Source: Dyadobacter arcticus
Lineage (GTDB): Bacteria > Bacteroidota > Bacteroidia > Cytophagales > Spirosomataceae
Length of the DNA: 64,000 bases
Assembly: GCF_011762185.1 (NCBI RefSeq)
Contig: NZ_JAASQJ010000004.1
Location: forward strand, 496,001-560,000
Reading direction: 5' to 3'
Below are positions 56,702-64,000 of the stretch, in pieces (positions within the stretch are counted from its first letter, which is position 1; each line of letters opens with the position of its first letter). The position numbers were made by a program, and so were the translations under genes. Below the pieces are notes generated by a model. That model did not search any database, had not been told where the DNA came from, and saw only the letters and a program-made list of their open reading frames with translations.

Positions 56702-57523
56702 TTATTCAATTTTCTTCAATTCTGCCCCGCGGTCTGGTTTCAGGTTCACTTTTTTGAACTCCTCATTTGTATTGTTTTCAATTGTAAAACCTTTTGCCAT
56801 ATCAACTTCAATGACGATCGAGTCCGTGGTGAAGTTGAAAATATGCCCGCCCGCTTTGTGATCGCCAGCCAGATAATGCAGATGAAATCCCGGAACATTG
56901 GTCCTTGCCAGATAAGGCGGGAGCAGGAAACCATTGCAAATGCCTTCGGAGTTTTTCAGATTGAAAACAGTTTGATTTACTTTGAGATGGTCGGGTAGAG
57001 TAGTGTATGGACGCTTGGCAGGCTTTTCAGCACGGGTCGTCATGGTTGCAAATTTGCCTTTTATCCGCAATGCATAAATGGAATTGGCATTCAGATTTTC
57101 CAATAAATATTCCTGCACCCTTTCGTAAGTCAAATCCTTCCCTGCCAGGTTGATGATGGTATCTGCATTGAAAAATTTGACGAATGCTGCGGAAGTGCTG
57201 TCCGAGTCAGGTACTTCTTTTACCGACCCATCATAAAGGATTTTGTATACATGGCCCTCATCCATCATCAATTCTCCGTCAATCCTATTAAATGTACCGA
57301 CGCCAAAATCGCCTTTCTTTTTCAGTTTGCCGATCGTCAGGTCACCATCAAAAACGCCCGCCATCAATGCATCGATAATAGAGTACTGGTACATGAAGTC
57401 CTGCTCGGAATCATTATTTTCCGATTTTAAAGAAGTGTTTTGTGCTGACTTGCAAGCTGTGAGCGCAAGTTGTGAAAGGATTGGGATGGATATTAACAGG
57501 AATTTAAATGAAAAGATTTTCAT
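56702..57523 (-). CDS. Acetolactate decarboxylase, lipoprotein form
   Basis: A 273-residue protein from the ATG at 57523. The signal peptide ends in a lipobox, LALTAC, with Cys24, so it is probably an outer-membrane or periplasmic lipoprotein. The core matches AlsD/BudA: FDGDLTIGKLKKKGDFGVGT, GELMMDEGHVYKI and GICNGFLLPPYL. The zinc site His214-x-His216 and His227 (HLHYLAGDHKAGGH) has the same spacing as in Brevibacillus AlDC. It converts 2-acetolactate to acetoin. No alsS or acetoin genes are near. It is followed by the alpha/beta hydrolase gene 10 bases on. Confidence 0.9.
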   Translation of the reverse strand: MKIFSFKFLLISIPILSQLALTACKSAQNTSLKSENNDSEQDFMYQYSIIDALMAGVFDGDLTIGKLKKKGDFGVGTFNRIDGELMMDEGHVYKILYDGSVKEVPDSDSTSAAFVKFFNADTIINLAGKDLTYERVQEYLLENLNANSIYALRIKGKFATMTTRAEKPAKRPYTTLPDHLKVNQTVFNLKNSEGICNGFLLPPYLARTNVPGFHLHYLAGDHKAGGHIFNFTTDSIVIEVDMAKGFTIENNTNEEFKKVNLKPDRGAELKKIE

Positions 57524-57736
57524 GGACAGGTTCAGGGATTGCTTGGTAATGCGCATTATTACACAAATAGATGAAGATTTTTCTAAAACGCTAAAAAAGG
57601 CTTATGAATAGAATCTAGCCGTCAATATTTAGGAGTATCCCAGGGAATGCCCGGCAACAGTTGATTTTCCAGAAAAAAAAGGTCAACTTAAAACATCTGG
57701 TTTTTTGTTAATAATCACTCATTACTGACCATCCCA

Positions 57737-58945
57737 ATGAAACAGCTTTTACTTTTCCTAGCATTGCCAATGCTTGCTTTTGGGCAGAGTGCACCTGTCA
57801 CGATGTCTCCCAAAGCCGCGAAAATTCATGAAAAAGCGTTAACCATCGATACGCACGCCGATGTTCCCATTAATATGATGAAGCCTGGCTTTGATATTGC
57901 AGTCGCCCATGACTATGAAAAGGACAGGTCACAGATTGACTTTCCAAGAATGGTCAAAGGCGGAATGGATGGCATGTTCTTCGCTGTGTATCTGGGGCAG
58001 GGAAAACGTACGGACGAAGCCAATGCCGAGGCGAAGAAGAAAGCTCTTGCCATTTTTGATAAAATTCATGAAACCGCAAAGCTGCATCCTGATATGGCTG
58101 CAATCGCGACGACCTCCAAAGACGCTTACCGGCTGCAAAAGGAAGGCAAAAGGGCCATGTTTATAGGTATGGAAAATGGCTGGCCAATTGGGAGAGACAT
58201 CACTAATGTCAAAATGTATTATGACCTGGGGTTGCGTTACATTACACTTTCACACGCATTGAACAATGACATTTGCGACTCTTCCACAGATGGTGATGGG
58301 CCAGAGCACAATGGGCTCAGTGCTTTTGGCGAGGAGGTAGTGAAGGAAATGAACAAATTGGGGATCATGGTTGACATTTCGCATGTTTCCGATTCTACCT
58401 TTTACGACGTGATCAAGTTGACCAAGGCGCCTGTAATTGCGTCGCATTCTTCTTGCCGGGCTATTTGCGATGTTCCCCGCAATATGACGGATGAGATGAT
58501 CAAAACGCTTGCGAAAAACGGGGGCGTGATTCAGATTAATTTTGTTCCTGGTTTTGTAAAAAAACCATCTCAGCCGCATGAAATGTCGTTGAAGGCATTG
58601 CGCCTAAAAATCCGCCAGACCGATCTTTCTGATGACGACAAAAAAGTTTTACGTGACGAGATGAAGTCGGTAAATGAAAAATATAAGTCTGATATGCCTA
58701 CCGTACAGGACGCGGTGAACCATATTGAACATGTGATCAAGCTTACCAGTGTCGACCATGTAGGCATTGGCATGGATCTGGATGGAGGAGGAGAGGTGGT
58801 CGGTTTGACGGACGTGAGCCAGATCGGTGCAATCACCGAAGAACTGGTTAAAAGAGGTTATTCTGCCAAAGACATCGAAAAAATCTGGGGAGGCAATATT
58901 ATGCGAGTGCTCGATCAGGTGGAAAAATCAGCGGGTACCATTTAA
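57737..58945 (+). CDS. Membrane dipeptidase (M19, renal dipeptidase-like), secreted
   Basis: A 402-residue exported metallopeptidase with a signal peptide at 1-17 (LLLFLALPMLAFGQS). Zinc-site residues are complete: TIDTHADVPIN (HxD), FIGMENGWPIG (bridging Glu), DISHVSDSTF (His), ASHSSCRAICD (His) and GIGMDLDGGGE (Asp). The enzyme hydrolyses dipeptides, including D-containing ones, in a TIM-barrel amidohydrolase fold. It stands alone between two gaps of 213 (57524-57736) and 126 bases. Confidence 0.93.
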   Translation: MKQLLLFLALPMLAFGQSAPVTMSPKAAKIHEKALTIDTHADVPINMMKPGFDIAVAHDYEKDRSQIDFPRMVKGGMDGMFFAVYLGQGKRTDEANAEAKKKALAIFDKIHETAKLHPDMAAIATTSKDAYRLQKEGKRAMFIGMENGWPIGRDITNVKMYYDLGLRYITLSHALNNDICDSSTDGDGPEHNGLSAFGEEVVKEMNKLGIMVDISHVSDSTFYDVIKLTKAPVIASHSSCRAICDVPRNMTDEMIKTLAKNGGVIQINFVPGFVKKPSQPHEMSLKALRLKIRQTDLSDDDKKVLRDEMKSVNEKYKSDMPTVQDAVNHIEHVIKLTSVDHVGIGMDLDGGGEVVGLTDVSQIGAITEELVKRGYSAKDIEKIWGGNIMRVLDQVEKSAGTI

Positions 58946-59071
58946 CTAATCCCAATGAAATGAGTGTATTAGAGAAAAGAGGCAAAAAATATATACATTT
59001 TAAGAAATAGTTTAATAAAATTGTAAATCTTACGACCTCTTAAAGAATATCATAAATCGAAATATTAATAA

Positions 59072-61099
59072 ATGGCTAAGTCAACCGGAAAAGTAAAAAC
59101 CAAGTCTGCAATTGAACCAGGTACAAGTCCGGTCGAAACCCCGGCTGGAAGCAATGCGGAAAATGTGCCGGGTCCGGTGTGGAATGCGGTAGAAGCGGTA
59201 AGCCGTTTTACAGATTTTGATATTCACCTTTTTCGCCAGGGGAAACATTTCAAACTATATGAGAAATTGGGTTCCCATGTGATGGAATTTAATGGCGTTG
59301 TAGGGACATATTTTGCAGTTTGGGCCCCTAATGCATCTTATATTTCAGTAATAGGAAATTTCAACGGCTGGAACAATTCCGGCCACGCGCTCACTACCCG
59401 TTGGGACAGCTCAGGCATCTGGGAAGGCTGGATTCCGAATGTTGGCGTTGGAGAAGTTTATAAATACTATGTCGTTTCTCAAAACGGACAGCATCTCGAA
59501 AAGTCGGATCCATTTGCGTTATGGTGTGAAGTTGCGCCGCGTACCGCTTCCATCGTTTGGGACACGTGGTATGAATGGGAGGATGCGGATTGGATGAAAA
59601 TCCGCAAGGAAAAGAACAAACTTAATGCACCTATTTCAGTATATGAAGTGCATCTCGGTTCCTGGCAACGCGATCCGTCGGACCCGGAAAGATATCTGAC
59701 ATTTAAGGAAGTTGCAGTCGGTTTAGTACCATATGTAAAGGAAATGGGCTTCACGCACGTCGAGCTGATGCCTATTATGGAGCATCCTTATCCGCCTTCG
59801 TGGGGTTATCAGATCACCGGCTACTTTTCAGTCGCTTCCCGGATGGGTACGCCACAGGAATTGATGTATCTGATCGACCAGCTTCACCAGGCAGGAATTG
59901 GGGTTTATATGGACTGGGTACCATCCCATTTTCCGGGAGACGCGCATGGCTTGTTCCGTTTTGATGGTACTGCTTTATATGAGCATGAAGATCCACGCAA
60001 AGGTTATCATCCGGACTGGAAGAGCTATATTTTTAATTATGGAAGAAATGAGGTGCGTTCGTTCCTGATCAGCAATGCTATTTTCTGGCTGGATCGCTAC
60101 CATACCGACGGACTTCGCGTGGACGCGGTTGCTTCCATGCTATATCTCGATTATTCAAGAAAACATGGGGAATGGATTCCCAATGAATTTGGCGGCCGGG
60201 AAAACCTGGAAGCCATTTCTCTGCTACGTGAAATGAATGTAGCAGCTTATACAGAATTTCCTGATACCCAAACCATTGCAGAAGAATCAACTGCCTTTCC
60301 CGGCGTCTCGCGGCCCGTTTTCGTAGGTGGACTTGGCTTTGGAATGAAGTGGATGATGGGGTGGATGAATGATACCCTGAAATATTTTGAGAAAGACTCT
60401 GCATTCCGCAAATGGCACCAGGATCAATTGACCTTTAGCCTGGTATACGCATTTTCAGAAAACTTCATGCTGCCTTTTTCGCATGACGAGGTAGTTTATG
60501 GAAAAAAATCGCTGATTAATAAAATGCCGGGGGATGAATGGCAGAAATTTGCCAATCTGCGACTGATGTTCTCCTATATGTTTACGCATCCCGGGACTAA
60601 GCTGATTTTTATGGGTGGGGAATTTGGACAGACATCCGAATGGAATTTTCAGCAAAGTCTGGACTGGCACCTATTGCAATCCGCGCCTCATATTGGTATG
60701 AAGGAATGTGTAAAGGCATTAAATCAGCTTTATAAAACAGAACCTGCCATGTTTGATTTTTCATTCTCCCACGAAGGATTTGAATGGATCGACACACAGG
60801 ATCGGGAAAATTCTGTACTGGTTTTCGCAAGAAAGTCTTCGGACCCAACAAAAAATTTAGTAGTAGTACTCAATTTAACGCCAGTTCCGAGAAAGGGTTA
60901 CAGAGTAGGGGTGATATCCGATGGCAGTTGGCAGGAGATTTTCAATTCTGATGCCCAGACATTTGGCGGAAGCGGGGTTATCAATTATGATCCGATCCCT
61001 TCTGAAAATCATCAGTGGCATGGTAAGGCCAATTCGCTGACCCTGGATCTCCCGCCTATGGGTGCGCTGGTATTGAAAAAGGAAAAATCAATAGGCTAA
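59072..61099 (+). CDS. glgB: 1,4-alpha-glucan branching enzyme
   Basis: A 675-residue GH13 enzyme. Residues 1-45 are a Lys/Pro/Ala-rich tail, then a CBM48 domain (about 75-165, FAVWAPNASYISVIGNFNGWN) and the GH13 barrel. The catalytic nucleophile is Asp351 (RVDAVASMLYLD), the acid Glu404 (IAEESTAFP), and the transition-state Asp sits in LPFSHDEVVYGKKS. The C-terminal beta domain carries VVVLNLTPVPRKGYRVGV. It transfers glucan chains to form alpha-1,6 branches in glycogen. No glgA or glgC is adjacent. A clear terminator follows. Confidence 0.96.
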   Translation: MAKSTGKVKTKSAIEPGTSPVETPAGSNAENVPGPVWNAVEAVSRFTDFDIHLFRQGKHFKLYEKLGSHVMEFNGVVGTYFAVWAPNASYISVIGNFNGWNNSGHALTTRWDSSGIWEGWIPNVGVGEVYKYYVVSQNGQHLEKSDPFALWCEVAPRTASIVWDTWYEWEDADWMKIRKEKNKLNAPISVYEVHLGSWQRDPSDPERYLTFKEVAVGLVPYVKEMGFTHVELMPIMEHPYPPSWGYQITGYFSVASRMGTPQELMYLIDQLHQAGIGVYMDWVPSHFPGDAHGLFRFDGTALYEHEDPRKGYHPDWKSYIFNYGRNEVRSFLISNAIFWLDRYHTDGLRVDAVASMLYLDYSRKHGEWIPNEFGGRENLEAISLLREMNVAAYTEFPDTQTIAEESTAFPGVSRPVFVGGLGFGMKWMMGWMNDTLKYFEKDSAFRKWHQDQLTFSLVYAFSENFMLPFSHDEVVYGKKSLINKMPGDEWQKFANLRLMFSYMFTHPGTKLIFMGGEFGQTSEWNFQQSLDWHLLQSAPHIGMKECVKALNQLYKTEPAMFDFSFSHEGFEWIDTQDRENSVLVFARKSSDPTKNLVVVLNLTPVPRKGYRVGVISDGSWQEIFNSDAQTFGGSGVINYDPIPSENHQWHGKANSLTLDLPPMGALVLKKEKSIG

Positions 61100-61156
61100 T
61101 GGGTCACGCTATGTATCGCGGTAGTCAGACCGTTAGCTTAATTTGTTAATATTCGT

Positions 61157-61190
61157 AAGGCAGAGAACGACATCTCTGCCTTATTTTTTT
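61157..61190 (+). terminator. Terminator of glgB
   Basis: AAGGCAGAG (61157-61165) pairs with CTCTGCCTT (61174-61182) around an 8-base loop, followed by a T run at 61184-61190, 57 bases after the stop. Confidence 0.85.
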
Positions 61191-61201
61191 GCACATTTCT
61201 T

Positions 61202-61209
61202 TACCTTTG
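61202..61209 (+). promoter_or_regulatory. Probable -7 box of the beta-barrel-like gene
   Basis: TACCTTTG at 61202-61209 matches TAnnTTTG, 24 bases before the ATG at 61233. The nearest TTTG (61188-61191) is too close for the usual spacing, so the -33 side is unclear. Confidence 0.45.
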
Positions 61210-61232
61210 CCCATCAAATCATCAGGAATCAA

Positions 61233-61916
61233 ATGAGGAGCAGCCGATTAATAGTACTTTTTGTTTTTATAAGTTCATTCTCAGCATTTTCACAAAGTCT
61301 TTCGCGGGTTTCATCCGGAATCGATATGGGGGTAGGTTATCAGGATGCGGTGTGGGTGCCTTCCATTACATATCATCAGGAGTTAAGCCTGACTAATTTC
61401 TCCTGGTTTAGGATTGGCTGGGGTGTCAGGGCCTGGGGATATTATGCAGGCCGTACCAACCTTGTTCCTCAAAATTCAGCTTTTTCTGATGACACCTTAA
61501 AATTCGGCAAGATCACTTCGAATGGCGCGAGCTTTTTACTAGGTGCCAATTTCCGGTTGTGGAAATTTGATATCGGTGCGAATACGGATCTGGTTGGTTT
61601 TGCATTTGGGGTCAAACGGCGGGGTCTTTACACAAAATCGACCCTTTTTGAGGGTGAGGGCGCTGAATACTATAACGATTATGTCCCAAGCGGCCCCAGC
61701 ACATTCAATGTGCTTCCCCTGGCACTCGATAAGCAAAACGGGCAATCGGAACTGTTTGTACGTTACTGGATAACTGATCGGATCGGTTTAAAATTGGGGT
61801 ATGTGCATGGAAGGGTAACGTATAGCAGCGATGTTAAGCTTGATAATGGTCAAAAGCGCTTTTCCACCAGTTATGGCGTACCCTACGCCGCGGTTTCATT
61901 TCCTTTATATAATTAA
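61233..61916 (+). CDS. Secreted protein, probable small outer-membrane beta-barrel
   Basis: A 227-residue exported protein with ATG at 61233 (MRSSRLIVLFVFISSF). The signal peptide covers about 1-20, ending AFSQS. The mature part is rich in aromatic and alternating hydrophobic residues, with strand-like GVGYQDAVWVPSITYHQE, SFLLGANFRLWKFDIGANTD and KLGYVHGRVTYS, and the last residues VSFPLYN end near an aromatic, as barrel proteins do. No named family is recognised. It has its own promoter and lies 11 bases before the Nudix gene, so the pair may be co-transcribed. Confidence 0.75.
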   Translation: MRSSRLIVLFVFISSFSAFSQSLSRVSSGIDMGVGYQDAVWVPSITYHQELSLTNFSWFRIGWGVRAWGYYAGRTNLVPQNSAFSDDTLKFGKITSNGASFLLGANFRLWKFDIGANTDLVGFAFGVKRRGLYTKSTLFEGEGAEYYNDYVPSGPSTFNVLPLALDKQNGQSELFVRYWITDRIGLKLGYVHGRVTYSSDVKLDNGQKRFSTSYGVPYAAVSFPLYN

Positions 61917-61927
61917 TACTGTTTTTA

Positions 61928-62602
61928 ATGAGTATTGAGAAACTGGTTGACGCTCATAAATACAAGTTGTGGAAGGGCAACCTGGAAAAAAATGGTCTGG
62001 ATGTCCATGGCGTGGATGAAATTTATACGCGGTACAATGGACATGGCGAAGTACTTTTTTCTTTATTAATGACCGACGCTACAACCCCAGAAGGAAACAA
62101 GATTCCACCAATATGCTTTTTAAAAGGCGAGGTTGTGAGCGTTTTGGTATGCTTTATAGATTCATTAACAAAGGAAAAACACCTCCTGCTCGTCCAGCAG
62201 CGCAGGATTTGTGACGGGTCTATGACATACGAACATCCGGCCGGTATGCTCGACAGTGAAAGCGATGCGGGAGCAGTCGCTGCTCGCGAGGTGTTTGAAG
62301 AAACAGGCATTGAAGTCAGTGTATCACAACTTGTAAAAGTAAATGACAGCCCATATTACCCCTCCACCGGCACGAGCGATGAGGCGATGTATATGTTCTA
62401 TTGCGAGCTGGAACTTTCATCGGGCGAAATCAATGCATACCACAACAAAGTACAGGGAATGCTTTCCGAACATGAGTATATCAACACGTTTGTGGTTCCA
62501 TTTGCTGAGGGACATCGCCTGATTACCAATGTAAACGGCGTTTTGCTGGACTACCTCTACCTGAAAGGCGTGGAAGACTGGGAGCTCCTCAAAAAATTAT
62601 AG
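61928..62602 (+). CDS. Nudix hydrolase
   Basis: A 224-residue protein. The catalytic Nudix box spans about residues 101-123: GMLDSESDAG followed by AAREVFEETGIEV. The metal-binding REVFEETG core is intact, while the first Glu of the GX5E part is Ser, with a Glu one position earlier. A leading domain (about 1-60) and IPPICFLKGEVVSVLVCFID come before it. Such enzymes hydrolyse nucleoside diphosphate derivatives, for example ADP-sugars or NAD-type compounds. The substrate cannot be named. The gene ends about 40 bases before the tRNA promoter. Confidence 0.85.
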   Translation: MSIEKLVDAHKYKLWKGNLEKNGLDVHGVDEIYTRYNGHGEVLFSLLMTDATTPEGNKIPPICFLKGEVVSVLVCFIDSLTKEKHLLLVQQRRICDGSMTYEHPAGMLDSESDAGAVAAREVFEETGIEVSVSQLVKVNDSPYYPSTGTSDEAMYMFYCELELSSGEINAYHNKVQGMLSEHEYINTFVVPFAEGHRLITNVNGVLLDYLYLKGVEDWELLKKL

Positions 62603-62645
62603 AGCCCGGTTTGAATCAAAAATTTCCAAAGTAATTACCAATCCT

Positions 62646-62678
62646 TTTGGTCAAAAATTAAATTACGGCCTATATTTG
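62646..62678 (+). promoter_or_regulatory. Probable promoter of tRNA-Arg
   Basis: TTTG at 62646-62649, 21 bases, then TATATTTG at 62671-62678: both boxes match the Bacteroidota consensus with correct spacing. Transcription would start near 62685, about 24 bases before the tRNA. Confidence 0.65.
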
Positions 62679-62708
62679 CACCCCGTTACAGGTTCATGGC
62701 CTGCATCA

Positions 62709-62783
62709 GCACCCATAGTTCAATGGATAGAATTTCGGTTTCCGGTACCGACGATATGAGTTCGAATCTCGTTGGGTGCACCA
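62709..62783 (+). tRNA. tRNA-Arg (anticodon CCG)
   Basis: A 72-base cloverleaf with encoded CCA at 62781-62783. The acceptor stem GCACCCA/TGGGTGC (62709-62715 with 62773-62779) is fully paired. The D stem is GTTC/GAAT with one wobble. The anticodon stem TCGGT/ACCGA holds the loop TTCCGGT, giving CCG at 62742-62744. The T arm is ATGAG-TTCGAAT-CTCGT. The CGG codon is Arg. A tyrosine recombinase gene begins 247 bases after it, so its 3' end is a likely integration site. Confidence 0.93.
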
Positions 62784-62804
62784 GATAGCTTATCAAAATC
62801 AATC

Positions 62805-62847
62805 AAAACCCTGCAAATCAATGATTTACAGGGTTTTTGTTTTTTGG
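62805..62847 (+). terminator. Terminator after tRNA-Arg
   Basis: AAAACCCTG (62805-62813) pairs with CAGGGTTTT (62829-62837); AAATCA/TGATTT extends the stem after one mismatch, and a T-rich tract follows to about 62845. The gap 62784-63029 otherwise holds no recognised feature. Confidence 0.75.
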
Positions 62848-63029
62848 GAAAGGGTCAAAATATGCAATTGTTTACAAAATTCTGGTGAGTAATTCGAGAG
62901 TCAGCTCAAATGGGAGTATTGACTCACCAGAAGTGGCGTAAAGTATTGTATGACAGCTAGTTTACCTCGTAAACATCTTGATTTTTTTGCGCTGCAAACC
63001 TACTTTTATTCACATAAAAAAAGTATGGT

Positions 63030-64000
63030 ATGCTTAGTAAAACATTTAATCTGCTCTTTTATTTAAAGAAGCCTAAGAACTATTTAAATGGCAAGATGCC
63101 CATTTACTTACGCATCACAACGGATGGCGGCCGTTTTGAACTGGCTGCAAAAAGGGATTGTGAACCGGAGAAATGGAATCCGGCATCGGGAAGGATGGCC
63201 AGTACGAAACCTGACGTTCGAAGTGCGAATGCATATCTGGACACTCTGCAGACCAAGGTGTATGAAGCTCATCGGAAACTTATTGATTCTGGCAGGGAAG
63301 TAAGCGCGGAATCAATCAAAAATGTGCTGCTTGGGATAGATGATCGTCCGAAAATGATTATGGAAATCTTCTATGAACATAACAAAGAAATGTTCGCGCT
63401 CATAGGAAAAGATTTTACAAAGAGCACTTATAACCGTTACGAGGCAGCATTTAGAAATGTGAAGGAGTTCTTACTTTTTAAGTACAAAGCCTCGGATGTA
63501 AGCCTAGATAAATTGGATTACAGTTTAATCTCGGCCTACTCTTTTTACCTAAAAGGGAAAAGGAATATTTCCCATAATACCACAATGAAATACCTCGTGT
63601 ATTTTAAGAAGATAGTCCTGCTTTGTGTAAAAAGCGGATGGATCGTCCGTGATCCTTTTTTCGCTTTTAGCATGGCTAAACAAGAAGTGGATAGGCGGCC
63701 ACTGGATGAGATCGAGCTTGCTGCAATAGTTGAAAAAAAATTCACGAACGAAAGATTGCGGAAAGTTCGAGATATTTTCGTCTTCTGCTGTTATACTGGA
63801 CTTTCGTATGTCGATGTTCAAAAATTGAAGCGATCAGAGATGATTGATGGCTTTGATGGCAGGAAATGGCTGTCCATAAAACGACAAAAGACGGATACGC
63901 CCTCCAAAATTCCTTTGTTGCCAGTTCCTTTAAAGATCTTGGAACGATATTCGGAACATATTCAATGCATCAGTCAAGATAGATTATTACCTGTAATGAC
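63030..64000 (+). CDS. Tyrosine recombinase/integrase (IntDOT-like), cut by the window end
   Basis: At least 323 codons, ATG at 63030, running off the right edge with no stop. It begins MLSKTFNLLFYLKKPKNYLN, the arm-type DNA-binding domain of Bacteroidota integrases (about 1-90). A SAM-like core-binding domain follows at about 100-215 (TKSTYNRYEAAFRNVKEFLL; ISHNTTMKYLVYFKKIV). The catalytic domain starts near 230: CCYTGLSYVDVQKLK is where other recombinases have the first catalytic Arg; here the position is Ser, as known for IntDOT of the Bacteroides element CTnDOT. The remaining catalytic residues lie beyond the edge. It is 247 bases downstream of tRNA-Arg, the usual place for an integrase of an element inserted at a tRNA 3' end. 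Confidence 0.88.
   Translation, partial: MLSKTFNLLFYLKKPKNYLNGKMPIYLRITTDGGRFELAAKRDCEPEKWNPASGRMASTKPDVRSANAYLDTLQTKVYEAHRKLIDSGREVSAESIKNVLLGIDDRPKMIMEIFYEHNKEMFALIGKDFTKSTYNRYEAAFRNVKEFLLFKYKASDVSLDKLDYSLISAYSFYLKGKRNISHNTTMKYLVYFKKIVLLCVKSGWIVRDPFFAFSMAKQEVDRRPLDEIELAAIVEKKFTNERLRKVRDIFVFCCYTGLSYVDVQKLKRSEMIDGFDGRKWLSIKRQKTDTPSKIPLLPVPLKILERYSEHIQCISQDRLLPVM

Noticed and set aside
63088..63303. A 71-codon plus-strand frame inside the integrase region
   Set aside because: It is out of frame with the clear recombinase reading frame that starts at 63030 and runs through the same bases; its product has no recognisable features.
1..64000. CRISPR arrays, rRNA genes, prophage structural genes
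   Set aside because: No regularly spaced direct repeats, no rRNA-like sequence and no phage structural proteins were seen.

Overview
The window looks like chromosome of a Bacteroidota bacterium of the order Cytophagales, close to Dyadobacter or a relative. Three things suggest this: several promoters match the Bacteroidota sigma-ABfr pattern (TTG or TTTG, about 20 bases, then TAnnTTTG); genes mostly lack Shine-Dalgarno sequences; and the gene content includes a flexirubin/aryl-polyene pigment locus, planctomycete-type cytochrome proteins, DUF1080 and DUF1501 proteins, and an IntDOT-like recombinase. The species assignment is inferred from gene content only.

Positions 1-4757 hold housekeeping genes: the start of a YggS-type PLP protein (minus strand), a membrane-anchored coiled-coil protein, the rpsF-rpsR-rplI ribosomal operon, a BON-LysM protein (Kbp type) and a glycerol-3-phosphate dehydrogenase.

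Positions 4785-25422 form one large pigment locus. A divergent promoter region near 12500 separates two arms. The minus arm encodes a three-part exporter/acyltransferase/methyltransferase fusion, a CrtI-like oxidoreductase and a flavin-dependent halogenase-like protein. The plus arm encodes an aromatic amino acid ammonia lyase, a ketoreductase, three complete ketosynthases, three ketosynthase-like proteins without the usual catalytic residues (one of these lies at 4785, next to glpD), two acyl carrier proteins, two hot-dog dehydratases, a thioesterase, an LpxL-like acyltransferase, a NodB-type deacetylase, a LolA-like protein and a glycosyltransferase-DUF2062 fusion. Together they could make an aryl starter by deamination, extend it to a conjugated polyene on ACP, decorate and esterify it, and move it to the outer membrane. 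The dialkylresorcinol genes darA/darB, an aryl-AMP ligase and a phosphopantetheinyl transferase are not seen in the window.

Positions 25573-31669 carry a membrane pyrophosphatase, a decayed MNT/HEPN toxin-antitoxin pair with a frameshift in each gene, a Lys/Ala-rich secreted protein, a Bcr/CflA-type exporter, a methyltransferase and a secreted beta-sandwich protein. Positions 31819-43227 are rich in extracytoplasmic carbohydrate and redox genes: PSCyt1/DUF1549/DUF1553, DUF1501, a DUF2231-cytochrome-LRR protein, a cellobiose 2-epimerase-like enzyme, a sorbosone dehydrogenase-like beta-propeller, a cyclase-family hydrolase and a DUF1080 protein. A PIN toxin with a 57-residue antitoxin and a very acidic small protein lie among them.

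Positions 43328-62602 are mixed: an S9 peptidase, a small HTH module beside a 19-base palindrome, an M1 peptidase, a mannonate dehydratase-like protein, an AraC/DUF418 pair, DinB, HAD, a SymE-like protein, a REP-associated transposase with its REP elements, an alpha/beta hydrolase with an exported acetolactate decarboxylase, an M19 dipeptidase, glycogen branching enzyme and a Nudix hydrolase. At 62709 a tRNA-Arg(CCG) is followed by a tyrosine recombinase running off the end of the window, which probably marks the start of an integrated element.
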